Shown piece after piece: positions 22,571 to 36,600 of a stretch of DNA of 64,000 bases. The notes under the pieces are model-generated. The model ran no database searches. It was not told the origin of the DNA and saw nothing but the letters and a program-made list of their open reading frames with translations. Within the stretch, counting starts at the first letter, position 1, and each line of letters starts with the position of its first letter. The position numbers were made by a program, and so were the translations under genes. The DNA is from Echiichthys vipera (taxonomy: Eukaryota; Chordata; Actinopteri; Perciformes; Trachinidae). The stretch is from the NCBI GenBank assembly GCA_963691815.1, contig OY829655.1:15735151-15799150 (forward strand). Direction: 5' to 3'.

Positions 22571-23290
22571 ACCAGAAGAGGCAACACTATCCAGTGTAAA
22601 ATAAACGAATAAAAAAATAGTACAAGAATGGAAATCTTTCTACAACAATTTATACGCATAGTCTATCTTTAGAGAAAGACTGCTGATAATTTCAGATAAA
22701 GGAAACAAATTTATACAAGTGAATGCAACCAGGGTACATCTTTAGACAATGAGCTGTATACATCAGGATAGATGCAGTATGGAGGCACAATACACTGCCT
22801 TTAGCCTGGTTTTCAATAAAGGTCATTCCAGGAATTACGCTTTATTCATGTTACTGTCCTTCTCTCACCTGAATTTGTCTGCAAAAATAATTAAATGACG
22901 AGTTGAGTTTCAAATTAAGAACAAGGCTTGGTGTAACTGAATTGGCCCAGGGAAGTTTGCAGGGTTGCAAGACAGATCAATGGGCCTGAAACGCCATGGT
23001 CAAAAGTAATATTGTAACTGCACTTTTCAACGCACATATTCCAAGTCTTTCTTTGCAAAACTACAAGTATATGACTTGATTAAGAAGGGCTTTTTATTTG
23101 AGTCACAGATTTAAGGAAAGTACAATGCTGTGTCAGAAACACAAGCATCGAATGAAAAAAGGAACTCAGTCATGTTTGAAGTTTGAGCTCAATAGCATGT
23201 GCTGGATGTTTGATTGTATGAGTATGGGAGATCATGTGACGCTGCTTCACCTTTGCCAAAAACTCAAATAAAAGACCTTTGTTCTCATTT
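22571..23290 (+). terminator. des 3' UTR and poly(A) signals
   Basis: AATAAA hexamers follow the stop codon at about 22600-22612, at 22815-22820 and at 23267-23272 (TCAAATAAAAGACC followed by a GT-rich stretch). Which is used cannot be told from sequence; a 3' UTR of 0.25-0.7 kb is likely. Confidence 0.6.
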
Positions 23291-23312
23291 GTCACTCGTG
23301 TCAGCCGGTTTC

Positions 23313-23648
23313 TTAAAGGCAACAAATTATGCTTATTTTTAGGTTCATACTTGTATTTTGACTTCCTACTAGAACATGTTTACATGCTTCAAGCCTGTAT
23401 TAGCACCTGGGCACCATCATTGCAGCCTGGTATGACTGTAACAGCACTTTAGCTGCACTTTCTGAAGTTGTGACATCCCACCCTTACAGAAGTCATGACG
23501 GCTCGTTTAAAATGCACAGTTTCACGATACGGGCTGTGTGCATTTCTCTGTAGATTGAGTGTATTAATACTTTCACAGTATTTATATAGCACCGTGACCT
23601 GATTTATAACCAATGGGAATCTGTCTTTTTACAATATGGGACCTTTAA
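23313..23648. mobile_element. TTAA-flanked MITE-like element, copy 2
   Basis: Starts with TTAAAGGC (23313) and ends with ACAATATGGGACCTTTAA (TTAA at 23645-23648). It shares landmarks with copy 1 (6827-7344), such as CAGCCTGGTATGACTG, GACGGCTC and GCTGTGTGCATTTCTCT, but is internally shortened. It lies between the convergent des and tmem198 genes. Confidence 0.75.
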
Positions 23649-26600
23649 GATTTTGTATTAAAAGAAAAGTCTTCCATGGCACATGGCGCATTGTGTAGGA
23701 CTCATTAGCATTGCTCAGATAGTTCATAAAAGAACCAAATGCATGCGCACTATGTCCACCCACTGCATTCATCATCTGATGTGGGCTTTGTTAGCTTCCT
23801 AAAATGATACTAGCTCTCCCGGCTGAGCGTAACTGTCTTCTGTGAACATTTAATTCACTTTTATAGAGCAAATAAGTAAAGAGTTGCGTCTATGCTGTAA
23901 CAGGACTGATCTTGGTGGAGGGAAAAGTGAACAATAGCTAGTTAATGAGCTGGCCACAGTCATGCTGTTCCAGCAGAAAGCAGATTAGCACAGCATCAGG
24001 AATTATATAGTGTGTGTGGTTTGTGTCTGAAGTCACTGGACTGAAAATGTCAGCAGAGATAAGAAAAAAAAAAAGTAAAAAAGGGGTGGAGGAGGGAAGA
24101 GAAAACAAAGATACAGTGAAGGCATAAATGAGCATGCGAGAATGAGAGCGAGACTGCGAGGGTGGTACAGGGAGAAAACAAGAAAGAGAGAGCGTAGAAA
24201 TATAATGAAAAGGTTATTCAGAGACACAGAGGAAAAGAGACGAGGGAGATTTGGAGAGAGATAATTAGGCAGAACAAAGAAAGAAGCAGAGAAAAAGGAA
24301 GTTCCAGTAATGTGGATCAGAAAAGTTCTGTCTCCATCACAGTTTCTCTGCAACAGCTTCCCAGTCATTATGGCCAATATAAAAGGTCAGCATGTGCTGC
24401 TCCCATTTCCTTCAAATAAAGTCAGTTAACCTCTTTGACCTCTTTTCTATCAGCTGGTGAAAGCACCTGTTAAGGCATGAAAAAATGCCGGAATGTGGTT
24501 CCCTTTTTGCGCTGCTGAAAGTTTTTCCTGATTAGATTTGTATTTGATAGACTCAGTGTACAAGTTAAACCATACAGTAACTTACATTCTATCACTGCTG
24601 CACTCAATATGTAGGAACAGTAGAGACAAGACCATTACATTGTAGAATCACATTGTTTATCATATTTTAGGTCCATATAAATTCATGCTATCAAGAATTA
24701 TAATAACAACAACAATAATCAGGTGATTTTCACACATTTAACACAGGGTGGTAGGGAAGTTAATTGCTGTCTCTTCTCAAAATGCAGAGCAGTTATCAAA
24801 TTACTAATGGTTGCTGATAATCAAAGTCAAGGCTCAGTTTGTTTGCTGATTTTCAACATCACACATTGAAATAGCAGGACGGGAGAGATACAAGTGCATC
24901 CACAGTAGTAACGTAATAGAAAACAGGTGTAATCCAGTCAGCTGGATAAACGACATAAGCGATTGTGATGAAAACATGAAAATGAAAGAAAACATTTGTA
25001 CATTTAAAAATTATTTACAGTTCAATATCTACAACAAGTGTTTCCCCAAGTATTCAGCGGTGACGGGCAATGACCGAAAAGAATAGAAACCAAAATAAAA
25101 AAGCTATAAGACAATTTAATTTGAATAATTCATGTTAACGTTTCAAACTGTACTTTCGTAAATTTGTCTCTCTTCTTAAATGCAAAGACAGTGATGATGT
25201 TGGAAGCGCGCTACAGTAAAAGAAGCCTAAAAAAAGACCCAAAAAGCCACGACTGCAAAGGATTGCTGGCTTAACAATGGAATAGAAGGTTACTTTGCAC
25301 AATGCATGTCAAGAGGCGGGAAATAATGTGAATGCCTATTCAAAGCCCTTTGCCCAGAGAGCGTCAACTGGGAAGAGAAGAGAAGAGAAGAGAAGAGAAG
25401 AGAAGAGAAGAGAAGGGAAGAGGTTTGTTTTTCAGAATAGGTTACGATTGGTCCTTTCATTATTCACTAATGTTGTACTAAAAATAAAAAAATCTTCACA
25501 GTGGTCACTGAAAACAATGAGCTGTTTCTTTCCTGTATACTGTTGATTTTAAAAAAAGGCTTCAGATTGATGTCCTTCCACAATGGGGATTGTGTTTTGC
25601 GCACTCCTGGAGCCAACAAACTAAACATGTAAATCTGAGGTTTTCACATAACAACAGTGACACACGGAAACACTGACACATTAGAAACAGTTACACAAGG
25701 ATTCTCATGCAGTAATGGGTTAAGATGGGAACGATTGGTCCTCCGGTGCCAAGCCTGTCACATCCCATCAGATATTTAGTATTTAAGTACAGTACCGTAG
25801 AATTCTTTTTGTTTATCTAAACCTCAAAAAGTTAAATTTCTAAAAAAAAAAAGACAAATAAAGTGTCCATATGTTTACAGTAACCTTTAGTCTCAGTGAG
25901 AATTGTAACACTGGTAACTTCCTTCACCTCTGTGGACGTTCAGTACAACGTTAAAGTTCGGAGCACATCTGAATTTAAAAACACACGCAGATGCATGTAA
26001 CACACAAACAAATGCACACATACACAGTAAGTCTAGAAAAAAAAGGTCCAGTAGTAAACATTAGAGGGCGCCATTTGCAAATGATTTCCTTTTTTCACTA
26101 TGTTTCGTCATTTAGAGGAGATTATCTTCCTCATCCTGCTTTTCCTCATTTAACACTTCATCCAAACTGTAAGATTCACATCTTTAAACCGGACCAGTAT
26201 ATTGGCAAAAAAAAGAGGGACAGCATGTTTTACATACTGCACATAACATGAAATCCCCCTCTCCTTGGCCAATATTTGGTGCAATCCAACACTTGCCACA
26301 GGGCTCATGTCTCCACTCACACACACACAAATACAAACACACTATATTTAACATTTTCACTGCCACATATTGTCCCCTCCAAATTCTGAATTCAACTGTC
26401 AAATTCCTCGATTGACCAGTAACAGATGGCAGTTTCTTGTCGTGCCTTAAAAAGCATATTTAGAAGGCTGACAAGTTCAACAAAGGTAGATTTTTTTTAG
26501 TATGAGAAGAGGAAATGGGACATGAGAGCACTTACATACAGTAGCATACATAAAATGATTTAAATTCACTGGAGACAGGAAAGACGAGGGAAGGTACGGA

Positions 26601-27643
26601 TTCGTCTCCAGCTCAGGTCCATGGTCAAAACAGCTGCCAATCGAGGGCAAAAGGAGAATGGTGACATGTAAGGGCATCCTCCTTGGAAAATGGCATCAAT
26701 GTAGGCGATGTCACACATGGAGTGTTAGAGTGAAATAACGTAAAAATTGCTTTCGCCGTGAACTCTTTGATCGTATGCATGCACACCTGAAAGTAGTCTG
26801 TGTTCTGCATGTTGAAGCAGCAGAAGACTTGTACTGCCATGTCTGAATGACTTCCTGTACCTACACCTAATTTTGCCTTGACCTTTCAGTGGAGAAAATG
26901 ATGAAGAGCTGCCTCTCTGTTTCATTGTTGGCTGTGTTCTGTTTTCCCCCCGTCATTTCCCTCGGAGCACTCTTAATGGAATCCTTGAAGCAAATCGCTT
27001 CCTCCTTAATTATCCTTGAACTAAAGATACTGTGAAAGGTTTATTGAAGGTTGTGCTACTTTGACTCCATGAAAGTCATGTGATGCATTTTTATCTGAAA
27101 TGGTGCAGCCACCCTGTGGAGAAATGAGGGTTTAGATTGTTTCGCCCACGGCACTCTCACTGGAAATGACTTCTTATGGCTTGAAGCAACCAGGCGAATC
27201 TTTAGATCAAATGTTCAACGGAGATATTTCAATCAACTCCACCACCAGACAGGCTCATTTTTTCCCAGTGTTCTCTAGACCAGTACGGTTACATAAGAGG
27301 CGTAAAGTCAAACACAGTGTCTGATGACTCATGCTTGAGATTTGAGCAAGCAATAAGTTCTTGCTCCATCCAAAAGAAGACGCTCTGCTCTTTTGTCTCG
27401 ACATTCAAAAAAAGAACAAACCAGGACCAAACAGGCCAAATAAATACAACTTCTAAGGGGATTAAACCAGCGTGGGACTCACCACCTAAGAGGGACATAC
27501 TGAGTTCCTGTTGGGTTAATAGGCAGTTGATTAGGTTGGCACAGTAGAGTTAGGTTTTCTATCCCTAACTGCGACAAAGAGGTTTTGAAGTAGTCTTGTG
27601 TGATTGTGTGTGTGGTCAGGGTTGGCGTGTGCATTTCCTTGTC
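23649..27643. other. Convergent intergenic region, probably including the tmem198 3' UTR
   Basis: No coding exon seen. Contains a GA-rich stretch (24060-24310) and a pentanucleotide repeat (25370-25420). The tmem198 3' UTR must begin at 27643 and run leftward; a minus-strand AATAAA lies at 27045-27040, but the true end is unresolved and could be further left. Confidence 0.5.
25372..25420. repeat. (AGAAG)n pentanucleotide repeat
   Basis: About nine copies of GAGAA/AGAAG, one with G substitution at the end. Confidence 0.95.
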
Positions 27644-30364
27644 TCAAATGCGAACCGGGGGTCCACTGGGTGCCGTGAGGGGCACCCGAGAGCCGCAGTC
27701 GTAGTCGATTTCGGCCATGCGGGAGCGGCTCATCATTCGACTATGGGAGTAGGCTCTTCTGTCTGTTTGTCTGTCCCTGAAACTCCTGATGTAGCTCTGT
27801 GGACAGACAGATGACACAGGTTTGCGGTAGGAATATATAGTGCACAGGCATAGTGCACAAACAACTGTGTTGAAAGTGTACACTTATGTACAACCATCGT
27901 TGAAGGAAGTGTCGACATTTTGGAAAGTACATTTGCTTTTTCACCAAGAGTTACAGGAAGTTTTACAAATTTGTGCCTCTACCTGGGTTATTTGCAGTAC
28001 TATTTCTTGGCTGGAAGCACTAACCTTTCTAAAGTCTCCACTGGCTACAAGGCTACCTCACTGAGACAACAAGGCTTCAGGAAGACACCGCTCCTGGCCA
28101 AGAGCTACTCCCACTCATATCCCCTGCTTTAACCCATGTAGGCCGTTTTTTGTTGCCATTGAACAAAGCCAGCTGTCTCCAATCTTAATGCTAAGCTTAT
28201 TGGCTGCTGACTACAGTTTCATATCGAACGTAACGATATGAGAGTGGCATCAATCCTCTTATCTAACTCTTGGCATAAAAAGTGAATAAGTGCATTTCCC
28301 AAAGTGTCAAACTATACCTGGAAAGGGAAAGTAGGTTATTTTCTATAAAAAACAAGTTTTTCTCATAGCTGCCAAAACTGTCCTGACAGCACACTGAGAG
28401 AGACAATCTGTGAGAAAGTCACGTACCTCTGCCTCCATCCTCTGCTCCCAGGGTGCTCCTAATGGCATTTGCAAAATTGAAGATCAAACTGTGAAACTAG
28501 GCAGTGCTGATCTAAAATGAATCAAAATGCTGTTACAGTACTGCCTATTTCTCGCGTAACGTGTTTTCAGAAACATAGTTTAGCTGATGAATGAGAAAGT
28601 TTGTCTGGCTGGTCGGCCAGTGGGCAGTGCTTATTTTTGGCTCGACTTGGTCACAAACTTTCTCATTTTAAATAAATATCTCAAACAAAATTTATGTGAG
28701 AAAAAGACAATACCGTAACAGAATCTTGATTCATGTTTGATCAGCACTGCTTAGTTTCACGATTTGAGAGTTCACAAGCAGTCATTGACATGTTGTCAGA
28801 GACTGCTCGCTTAAAGTTCCTCTACAAGATCGGCTGTGGTGGAATCCTGCAGATGCCATTAGGCGTCCCCAGGGGAAGGCAGGTGGGGGCAGAGGAACAT
28901 GATGTTTTCACAGATTGTACGTCTCATATTACTGTGAGGATATAGTGACAGTTTTGACAAGTATGAGAATATAGAAAGTTACCTACTTCAGCTTTAAATG
29001 TGTAATATAGAATTACATATAGAATATGACTAAACAAATCAGTTTAAAGATGAAAAACAACCTTTGGTGCCTGTATATATACCCATTTTTTCGAAAGGTG
29101 TTTTGCACACAGGGTGTGCGTTTTAGTGGAAAGCTACATATTTTTGTGTATTTGTTTGTTTTAAGTAAATTAACTTATAAAAAAAATGTAACTCATATAA
29201 CTGAAATTAACTTATTTTCCTTAAGAATAAGGAGGCTACTGCATCTTACCGGTGACAGCACATCTCCATCAAAGCGCCTTTTATTGTTGGCCTTGCGGTG
29301 GTAGCCCGGTTCAGTCTGAGGAGGAGGGACTTTAGGTGGCTGAGAGCTCTGGGCTTGGTGATGAGGGTGGGATGCTGCTGGGTGATGGTATTGCTGGTGG
29401 TGGTGGTGGTGGTGGTGGTGGGCGTGGGCGTGGGCTTTCTGCTTGTGGTTGGTCTTCTGGTTCTCTCTTTTCTTCTTCTTCTTGTTCTCCTTCTCCTTTT
29501 TCTGCCTCTCTTCCCTCTGTCGGATCCGCATGAGCTGGACCCTCCGTTGCTGTCGACTTAAAACCACTGGAGAGAAAGATACCAGAGATGTCATAATGTG
29601 TGGAGAGAGAAGGAACAATACAATCTATCTATATAATATATAAATATATATATTCAAGAGGGAGTGGGAGGATAAAGACAAAAAAAGCAGCTTTTATACA
29701 GAAACAAAAGTCAAGAGGAAAGGACAGTTTCAAAAATCACTCAGATTGGCTAGAAAAAAGGAGAAAAAACAATAATGAAAACCTTGGAATAGTTTTTAAA
29801 ATGCTGATGGTGATGTAGGTACAGGCTACAAAACGAAAAAGGGAGAAAACACTACTGAAGATGATCTATTCGGTCCATGGCAGACAGATCATTTTACTTG
29901 CCGTATCTACCCGCACTGAGCTGCTCAGTCTCCTGACATATTGTGAGTGGGTGAGTGTGTTGTGTTTTTTTTCACACCCTCCCCAGCAAAGGATGTCCAA
30001 AATCCATCCTGTCTGGCTGTCCATTGATTACACCTGGGATTATTGAGCGGGCGTGTTTGTAAGCATTTTTTGATTCACCAGTTTAATATGCGGTATTGTC
30101 AGGAATCTGTTTCTTATGCGTTATGCGAGGTCATGACATTGCCGCGAGTACGACAACCCTGAACTTCATGAAGACAACATGTACCATATGAGTCACAGAT
30201 AACGTGTGTGTGCATGGGTGGGTGTGGAAGTGCTATGAGGTCTATTGTTGTTTCTTTGTGCGGGCGGACAGCTAACGAGGCACCATCTGCCAGGGAAACT
30301 GCTTAATGATACCCCCCTTTCTTTTCCTGAGCTCACCCCACCTCAGGCCCCCCTGGCTACATGC

Positions 30365-30423
<59 letters not shown>

Positions 30424-30574
30424 AGAGAGAGAGAGTGTGAGTGTGTTTGTGTGAGTGTTTACGTATGTGTGCTCTTGTACATGTATCTTTGGGAGTCCAT
30501 GTTCCGCATTTTGAAGGCATTTTAAAAGGCTGGGTGTACCAGTTTAGTTGTAATTGTTCATGTTAGGGTTACGA

Positions 30575-30611
<37 letters not shown>

Positions 30612-33600
30612 GGGGGGGGTGCACGTTTGTGTGTTTGTGATCTATCACTGTCCACAGACGGAGACAAAACAAATAATGCGTTAGCATGAGCAAGAGCAAG
30701 ATAATTCATTCATGCCTGTGTCCTGCACGCTATTCAGTCAGCTGACAGACACTTGATTTTCCTCACTGCTCCACTCGGGTGCTCTTCTCATCCATTGTGC
30801 CCCAGATTATTAGCCTCCCCTGCCCTTCCCCAGTACACCTGCTCCCTCTTTTCTCCTTCTTTCCCCATCCTTCTGTCTCTCATACATTGCTTGTCATGAA
30901 GGACAGACAAACTGACAGCTGTAAGATGTTTTTAAAATTATAACTACGAGCTGTAAAGTTAAAGGCACTTCATTTTTAATATATTTTCAATATCTTTGGA
31001 CATCCTGCACAAAATTCTTCTTTTTTTCCTTTTTCAAAAACAGTTACAGTATATTGTATATATTGGTATTGTATATCTCACATATTTCTATTCTATGTTT
31101 AGGTCTTTAGCCATTGCAGTGCTTTGCTGTTATTTTTTATTTGTATTGTATGCACTGAACACCAAGGCAAATTCCATGAAAGAGAGAACCTACTTGTCAA
31201 TAAATCTGATTCTGATTCTTATATTCCCTTTTTTCTTTCTTTTTAATCCTTCCTTCTGTGCGGGGGGCTTTACTTGCAAAAAAAAAAAGGAAATGCTTAT
31301 TCTTACATATTTGACTGAGACCTATGTCTATAGAACTCAGTTGTCTGTGTGTGATGGTTCAACAGTGAGAAAGATCAGATGTGTGATCAATGCATGTGGG
31401 TCTGTTACGATAAGAAATAAAGACCTCTATTTCTATACTTTAATGGGATAGTTCGGCTTTTATAGAGGAGTTATAGGAGGTTCTTATCCATAGTCACATC
31501 ATTACTTAGATTATGGTTAGCGCGCTGCCAGTCTCTTCCACTTTCTAGGTCTCTTTCAGTGACATTTTTCAAAATAGCACTAAAAAGTATCTTCTATCTC
31601 TTTGCCCACACCCTCTGACTGGACACCACGGCAGCCTGCTGTTAAATCCCATTATTTGAGGCCATGTGTGACTTCTTCTAAGACACCGTTTGACTCTGCA
31701 TGTCATACACCAGCGAAGATCAAATGTAAGAGTTGTCTGTGCTTGTGTGTGTACAAACCAATGAGATGTGTGTGTGTTTTAATTTTCCTGTAGTTAGTGT
31801 ATGAGTGAGGAGAGATGCACAAGTATATTTTTGTCTTTTTCTGAGGCCGTTCATGTGTATGTGTATGTGTAGGAGTTGTGTGAATGCACAAACACAACAT
31901 ATGCATGTACACAGATTGCTACAGCTTGGGCATAGAAGCAGTACAAGTTGGTTTTAAATACTATGATATGACCTTAAAGCTGCACCATACAATATTTGTT
32001 TCAAAAGGGCTGTCCCTGCCTTTGCCTGAAGCGTGCAGCTGTGGCCTACATTGCCATAAAGCTAAAGCGGACACGGCGAGGTGAGCACCACCTCTCTTGA
32101 ATCAGCCGTTTCTGAGCACATCCACCATGTGTTCCAGGTTGGAGCAGACGCTGTGTCAGACTGTAGCTTTATTTCAGCAGTAAACTAATAGGCTGAATTT
32201 AAATTGAGGAAAATGCAATTTACTCTTTATTCATAAGATGTGTGTTTGTAGTACATTTTAATAAATGCATTAGCTTCCATGAGGTAGGTTTTTTTTAAAT
32301 CCTCCTAGGAAAAGATCAAAGTGTTGGCTTCTGTTTTCTGACATGTCATGAGGACACGGCCCTTCAGCCTCAGACATTATCATTTCTCCCAGGTCCCTCA
32401 ATTTTGATGGAATTTTCCAAACCTGCCATTCATTTGACTAGAAAATATCCCTGGTGTATTGCCTTTCCATATCACCTGACCCCCATCTGCAAACCTGCTC
32501 CCAATCCCCCCAGCACTTCCTCAGTAGCCCTTTATTCATTTCTCCCCTGCGTGTGCCTTTATCCTGTCTCTGCCCCTGTTTCTGTAAATCTGTCTGTGAT
32601 CTGGTACCTGAGTTTCTGATTCTTTTCCTGCCTTTGACCCCTGTTGGCTCTCTCTGCTTGTTTGAACCAACTTTGCTGAGCATGCTGTTTTTTGACAAGA
32701 AAAAGTGTCTGCACTTGAGTCTCGTTATTACTGTGATAACTCCATATATTTACACACTATCTACCTACCAATGCAAAATGAGCTATCAACAGTTGAACTA
32801 ATAGTTGTTTTATAGTACAGTGTTGTTGTTATTCTGCTACATTACAGTGTACTATGAGTGCACAATATGAGTTTTATTCTTCCACTTCAGTCATATTTTG
32901 TAAATGTCATGGCCCATAATCAGTAAGAGAACCATGGTTTATTCTAATATACCTGAAAGAATTCTTGGAATTGTTTTCATATTCTCCACATTTTCTATCC
33001 AGTAAAATGTCTTGAAGTGTTCAACATATTGACATCAGGTGAAAAAGCAAAATCACCAAATTTAGCAAAATAGTGATTCTTAAATACGATGCTCCAATCA
33101 CAACAATATCTGTGTCAAAAGTTGGCCTTTGAACCTGGTTAAAGGAGTCTGGTTGTGTGTGTAAAGCAGAACCACTCACCCTCTGTGTGAGAAAATCCCT
33201 CTGCAGTGACTTTCCATTGGATCAGCACTCCGAGGAGGGCCAGGACAGGCCACACCCCCAAAATGACCCAAGTAAACCAGCACACTGGCTTCTTTGGCGC
33301 CACCTGCAAAGATTACACTAAATATGTTAGATCAATCATTTAGTTTTAATAAATCGTTTAATGAAAACATTCATCTGGGCAAAAATAACTAATTTCTAAC
33401 TAAATAATGACACTTACTAGCAGTTTCGCAAAACCTCTTACCCGAGTTATTATTACACAAAAAAAGCACAAATCATAACGAAATAAAAATAGTTAAAAAA
33501 AGAATGATGACACACATCTAAGAGTTTGGTTGCAGAATAAGAATGTTAGAGGTGAGACCATCTAAAGATGAATGATTTATATTGCCGGAATGAGTGATAA

Positions 33601-36600
33601 ATCTTTTGGAAACAGTTGCTCCAGCAGGGCTTCAAACTTAGCAAACAAATGTGTAAGAGCACACTCCTGAATACGGCTCCTCGTCCATTTTCAGTTGAGT
33701 AAATGAAAAAGGTCTGTTGAAGGTATGAAAGGTATGTTGAAAATTGGTAATGGTTTAGAATTAGATTAACTCTGAGGCGACTACAAATCAATTTCAGGCT
33801 GTGAACAATTTAATTAAAGACCATAATAAATGATTGGGGAACCAGCATTAATTCAGGCACTTTCATACACAGCACAAATGAGTCACTGAATTTTGTGACG
33901 AATGTGTAAATGACACAAATCCTGTGCTGTGACCATTTTTGTTGCAGGATCGCAGCCCAACTGGACACCTGTGGGACATTTTGGACGGACGTGCACTCTC
34001 CACAGACATCATCTAAACATCAAAAGAGTGAAATGATTTTGGATTTAACCACTGCAGGCAATTTTGCGGAATGCAGGACTGAGTAATGGAAATATTGGAT
34101 TTATAGGATTTTTGCATTAGTGTTGTCAGAGATTTAATTCTCCGACTTAGCTCAAAAACAGACATTTCCATTTGGGAACTTCAATGGGTTTTCAATTGAA
34201 TTTGTAGGAAGTTGACTGTATTCCTATATACCACTATGACTACATAGAATTACATATACTCCTCTTGAAGATTGTATCCATATTATTAACTCAGCATGGA
34301 CTGCCCTGTTCTCAGAAAGATTTTATCTGTCAGTCTGTCAGTTTTGATCACTGTCACATGCAACACAGTAAAGATGCAAACACATGACCACTCTCACACA
34401 TACTGTATAGATTACTCACACACAGGACAAAAACGTGCCTCAAGTTGACCTCATATAAATGAATAGCATTTATTTCTCTCAGCCACTAACATTTTACACA
34501 CCGACACACAGACCACCCTACCCTGAGTCTCTCGTAGACGTAGTGTACCAAGGCGAACAGCTCTATAAAGTAATCCACGGTGATGGTGATGATGGCAGAA
34601 CCGAATGTGGCGGTGGAGAGGGTGACAAAGCAACGTTGCCATTGAAGAGTAAGGACGGCAAATAGTGTCCCAGAACCTAGGAGAATACCCAGAGGAACCC
34701 ACACTGTTCTGGGGTGGTAGAACTCCTCCATAACCTTGGAGAGAGAAAGAGAGGGCTCATTTTACTTTTGCAGTTGGTATTTCTTTATGGCAGTACAATG
34801 CTTTATTTGTAAAGCTTATTTGCATTAACATGAGAGGTTTATCACTAAGCTAAAAGTGCCTCTTATATGTTATTTTTCTTGAGATTCTGTATGTGAATAA
34901 ACATAAATTGAAATAATGCACAATTGAATGTGTCTCCTCACCACCAGTGAAGCCACTCCAAACAGCAGGCCCAGCAGCAGGCCCACCATAAACAGTCCCA
35001 CACTGCGGACCAACATGGTCACCAGGCCACACAGTGTTCCAATACCCAGGCCGATGCCCACAGACGCCTCTACGCTTAGCTGAGTGTCCATCACCCTCTC
35101 CTTGTAGCACAACATGAAGATGACCACAGAGCCAAACATTAGGCCTGTGAGGAACAATACGGCCTTGAAGCATCGATAGCCTGGAGGAGAGACGGAAAAC
35201 AGACCACTGCAAGGTTAGCACAGGCATGGAAATGCCGGTACATGTTGCTGAACCTGTGTGTCTGTGTGTGTTTGTGTGTGTGTGTATGACGCAACTAGCA
35301 GTACTTTTGAGTGATACATTGTGGTCGGCTTAGCCTTAACAGATGCAAACCTTAATCCATCAACACCATCATTCACTGCTAAAAATATACCAGGACCAGT
35401 GTACAGCAACAGAAACACAGCCAACATATGGAAATGGTAGAGATAAGTTATATTTGGGAACCCTTTTGGGAACATGGGGTACATGTTGTAAAGGGTTTAT
35501 AAGTTGTAACCATACACAAGACCACCATTGATTATAACCAAGTGTTTCATTCATTTTAATAAACTATTTTTTAAACAGATTTGACATTTAAAGCACAACC
35601 TTTCATGAAAACTTTTTGATTGGGAGGCTCTAAAAACTTTTTGTTATCCCTGTCCATCATCACTTGTTTTCTTTCTATATAGCTATGTCATGTAGCAGAT
35701 CTCACAGTAGACAGTTTTACCACTTTAGGCTGTCTACATAGCGTTTATGTCGAGTTTATGAGTGCTACTGTCTTTTTTCAATTGTTTTTTGTCTTGAATA
35801 ATTTGCCCCTGGGATTATTAAAGTATTTCTGATTCTGATTCAGATTCAGAGTGCTCCAACTTTTTTGTGTGGCGCGGCGAGTACTTTGCATCGCAGACTT
35901 TTCAGAAAAGAGCTGGTGAGTGTTGTGCTTTTTCACTATACACGATGTAAGCTTGTTGTTTACTGTGTAGTCCACCCTCCCTGTTAATGTAGCATTAAGT
36001 TAGCTACCTCGCTTACATTAATGTCGTTGTCATGGAAACAAAAACCCACAGGCAGTGCTTCGAAGGGATGAGGGTGAAGCACTCCTAAGTACCATGCCAG
36101 TGCCTTTCTGCTAGAGAAAAATGTAGTATGGACTTTACTTCCTTCCTGGAAAATGCCTGCAGAGCGTCTGCAGAAAGTCTGTTCACTAAGAACTGATTAC
36201 TTTTTAAAGGAGAAGTTGATGAAGGAGAAATAGTTTGTGACTAATGGATGAATGAATATAATGGATTAATGAATTATATATTGACATCCAGTTGCAAATA
36301 AAAACCCTTTATGAAGTGGTACACATATTTGATAAGTTTGTAAAAACAATATTCAGACCGGGAAGACAAAATAGTACAGGAATAATGAAAAGTAAAGTAA
36401 TAAACAGCCACCTTCCTGTGGTGGGTAAGTGGGGCATTTGCTCATTATGAGCAGATGAACTGTCTTTATGAACCTTTATGAAGCTTTAAATATGATAATC
36501 ATCATATTACAAAAGGTCATCCACTTTCATTAGTCAGTGGGCTTACTGCACAGAACAGCTGCTCTCCGCTTTTTCCTTTTCCCATCGCTCCCTCCTTTCC

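Larger units (their letters stand above)
29567..33179 (-). other. tmem198 intron between exons 4 and 5
   Basis: 3.6 kb. Holds GT microsatellites (30369-30436, 30577-30608, the second followed by a G run) and a LINE 3'-end-like fragment (30990-31225). The remainder shows nothing recognisable. Confidence 0.8.

Noticed and set aside
29298..29561. Val/Gly-rich plus-strand ORFs
   Set aside because: Antisense to the His- and Lys-rich tmem198 exon.
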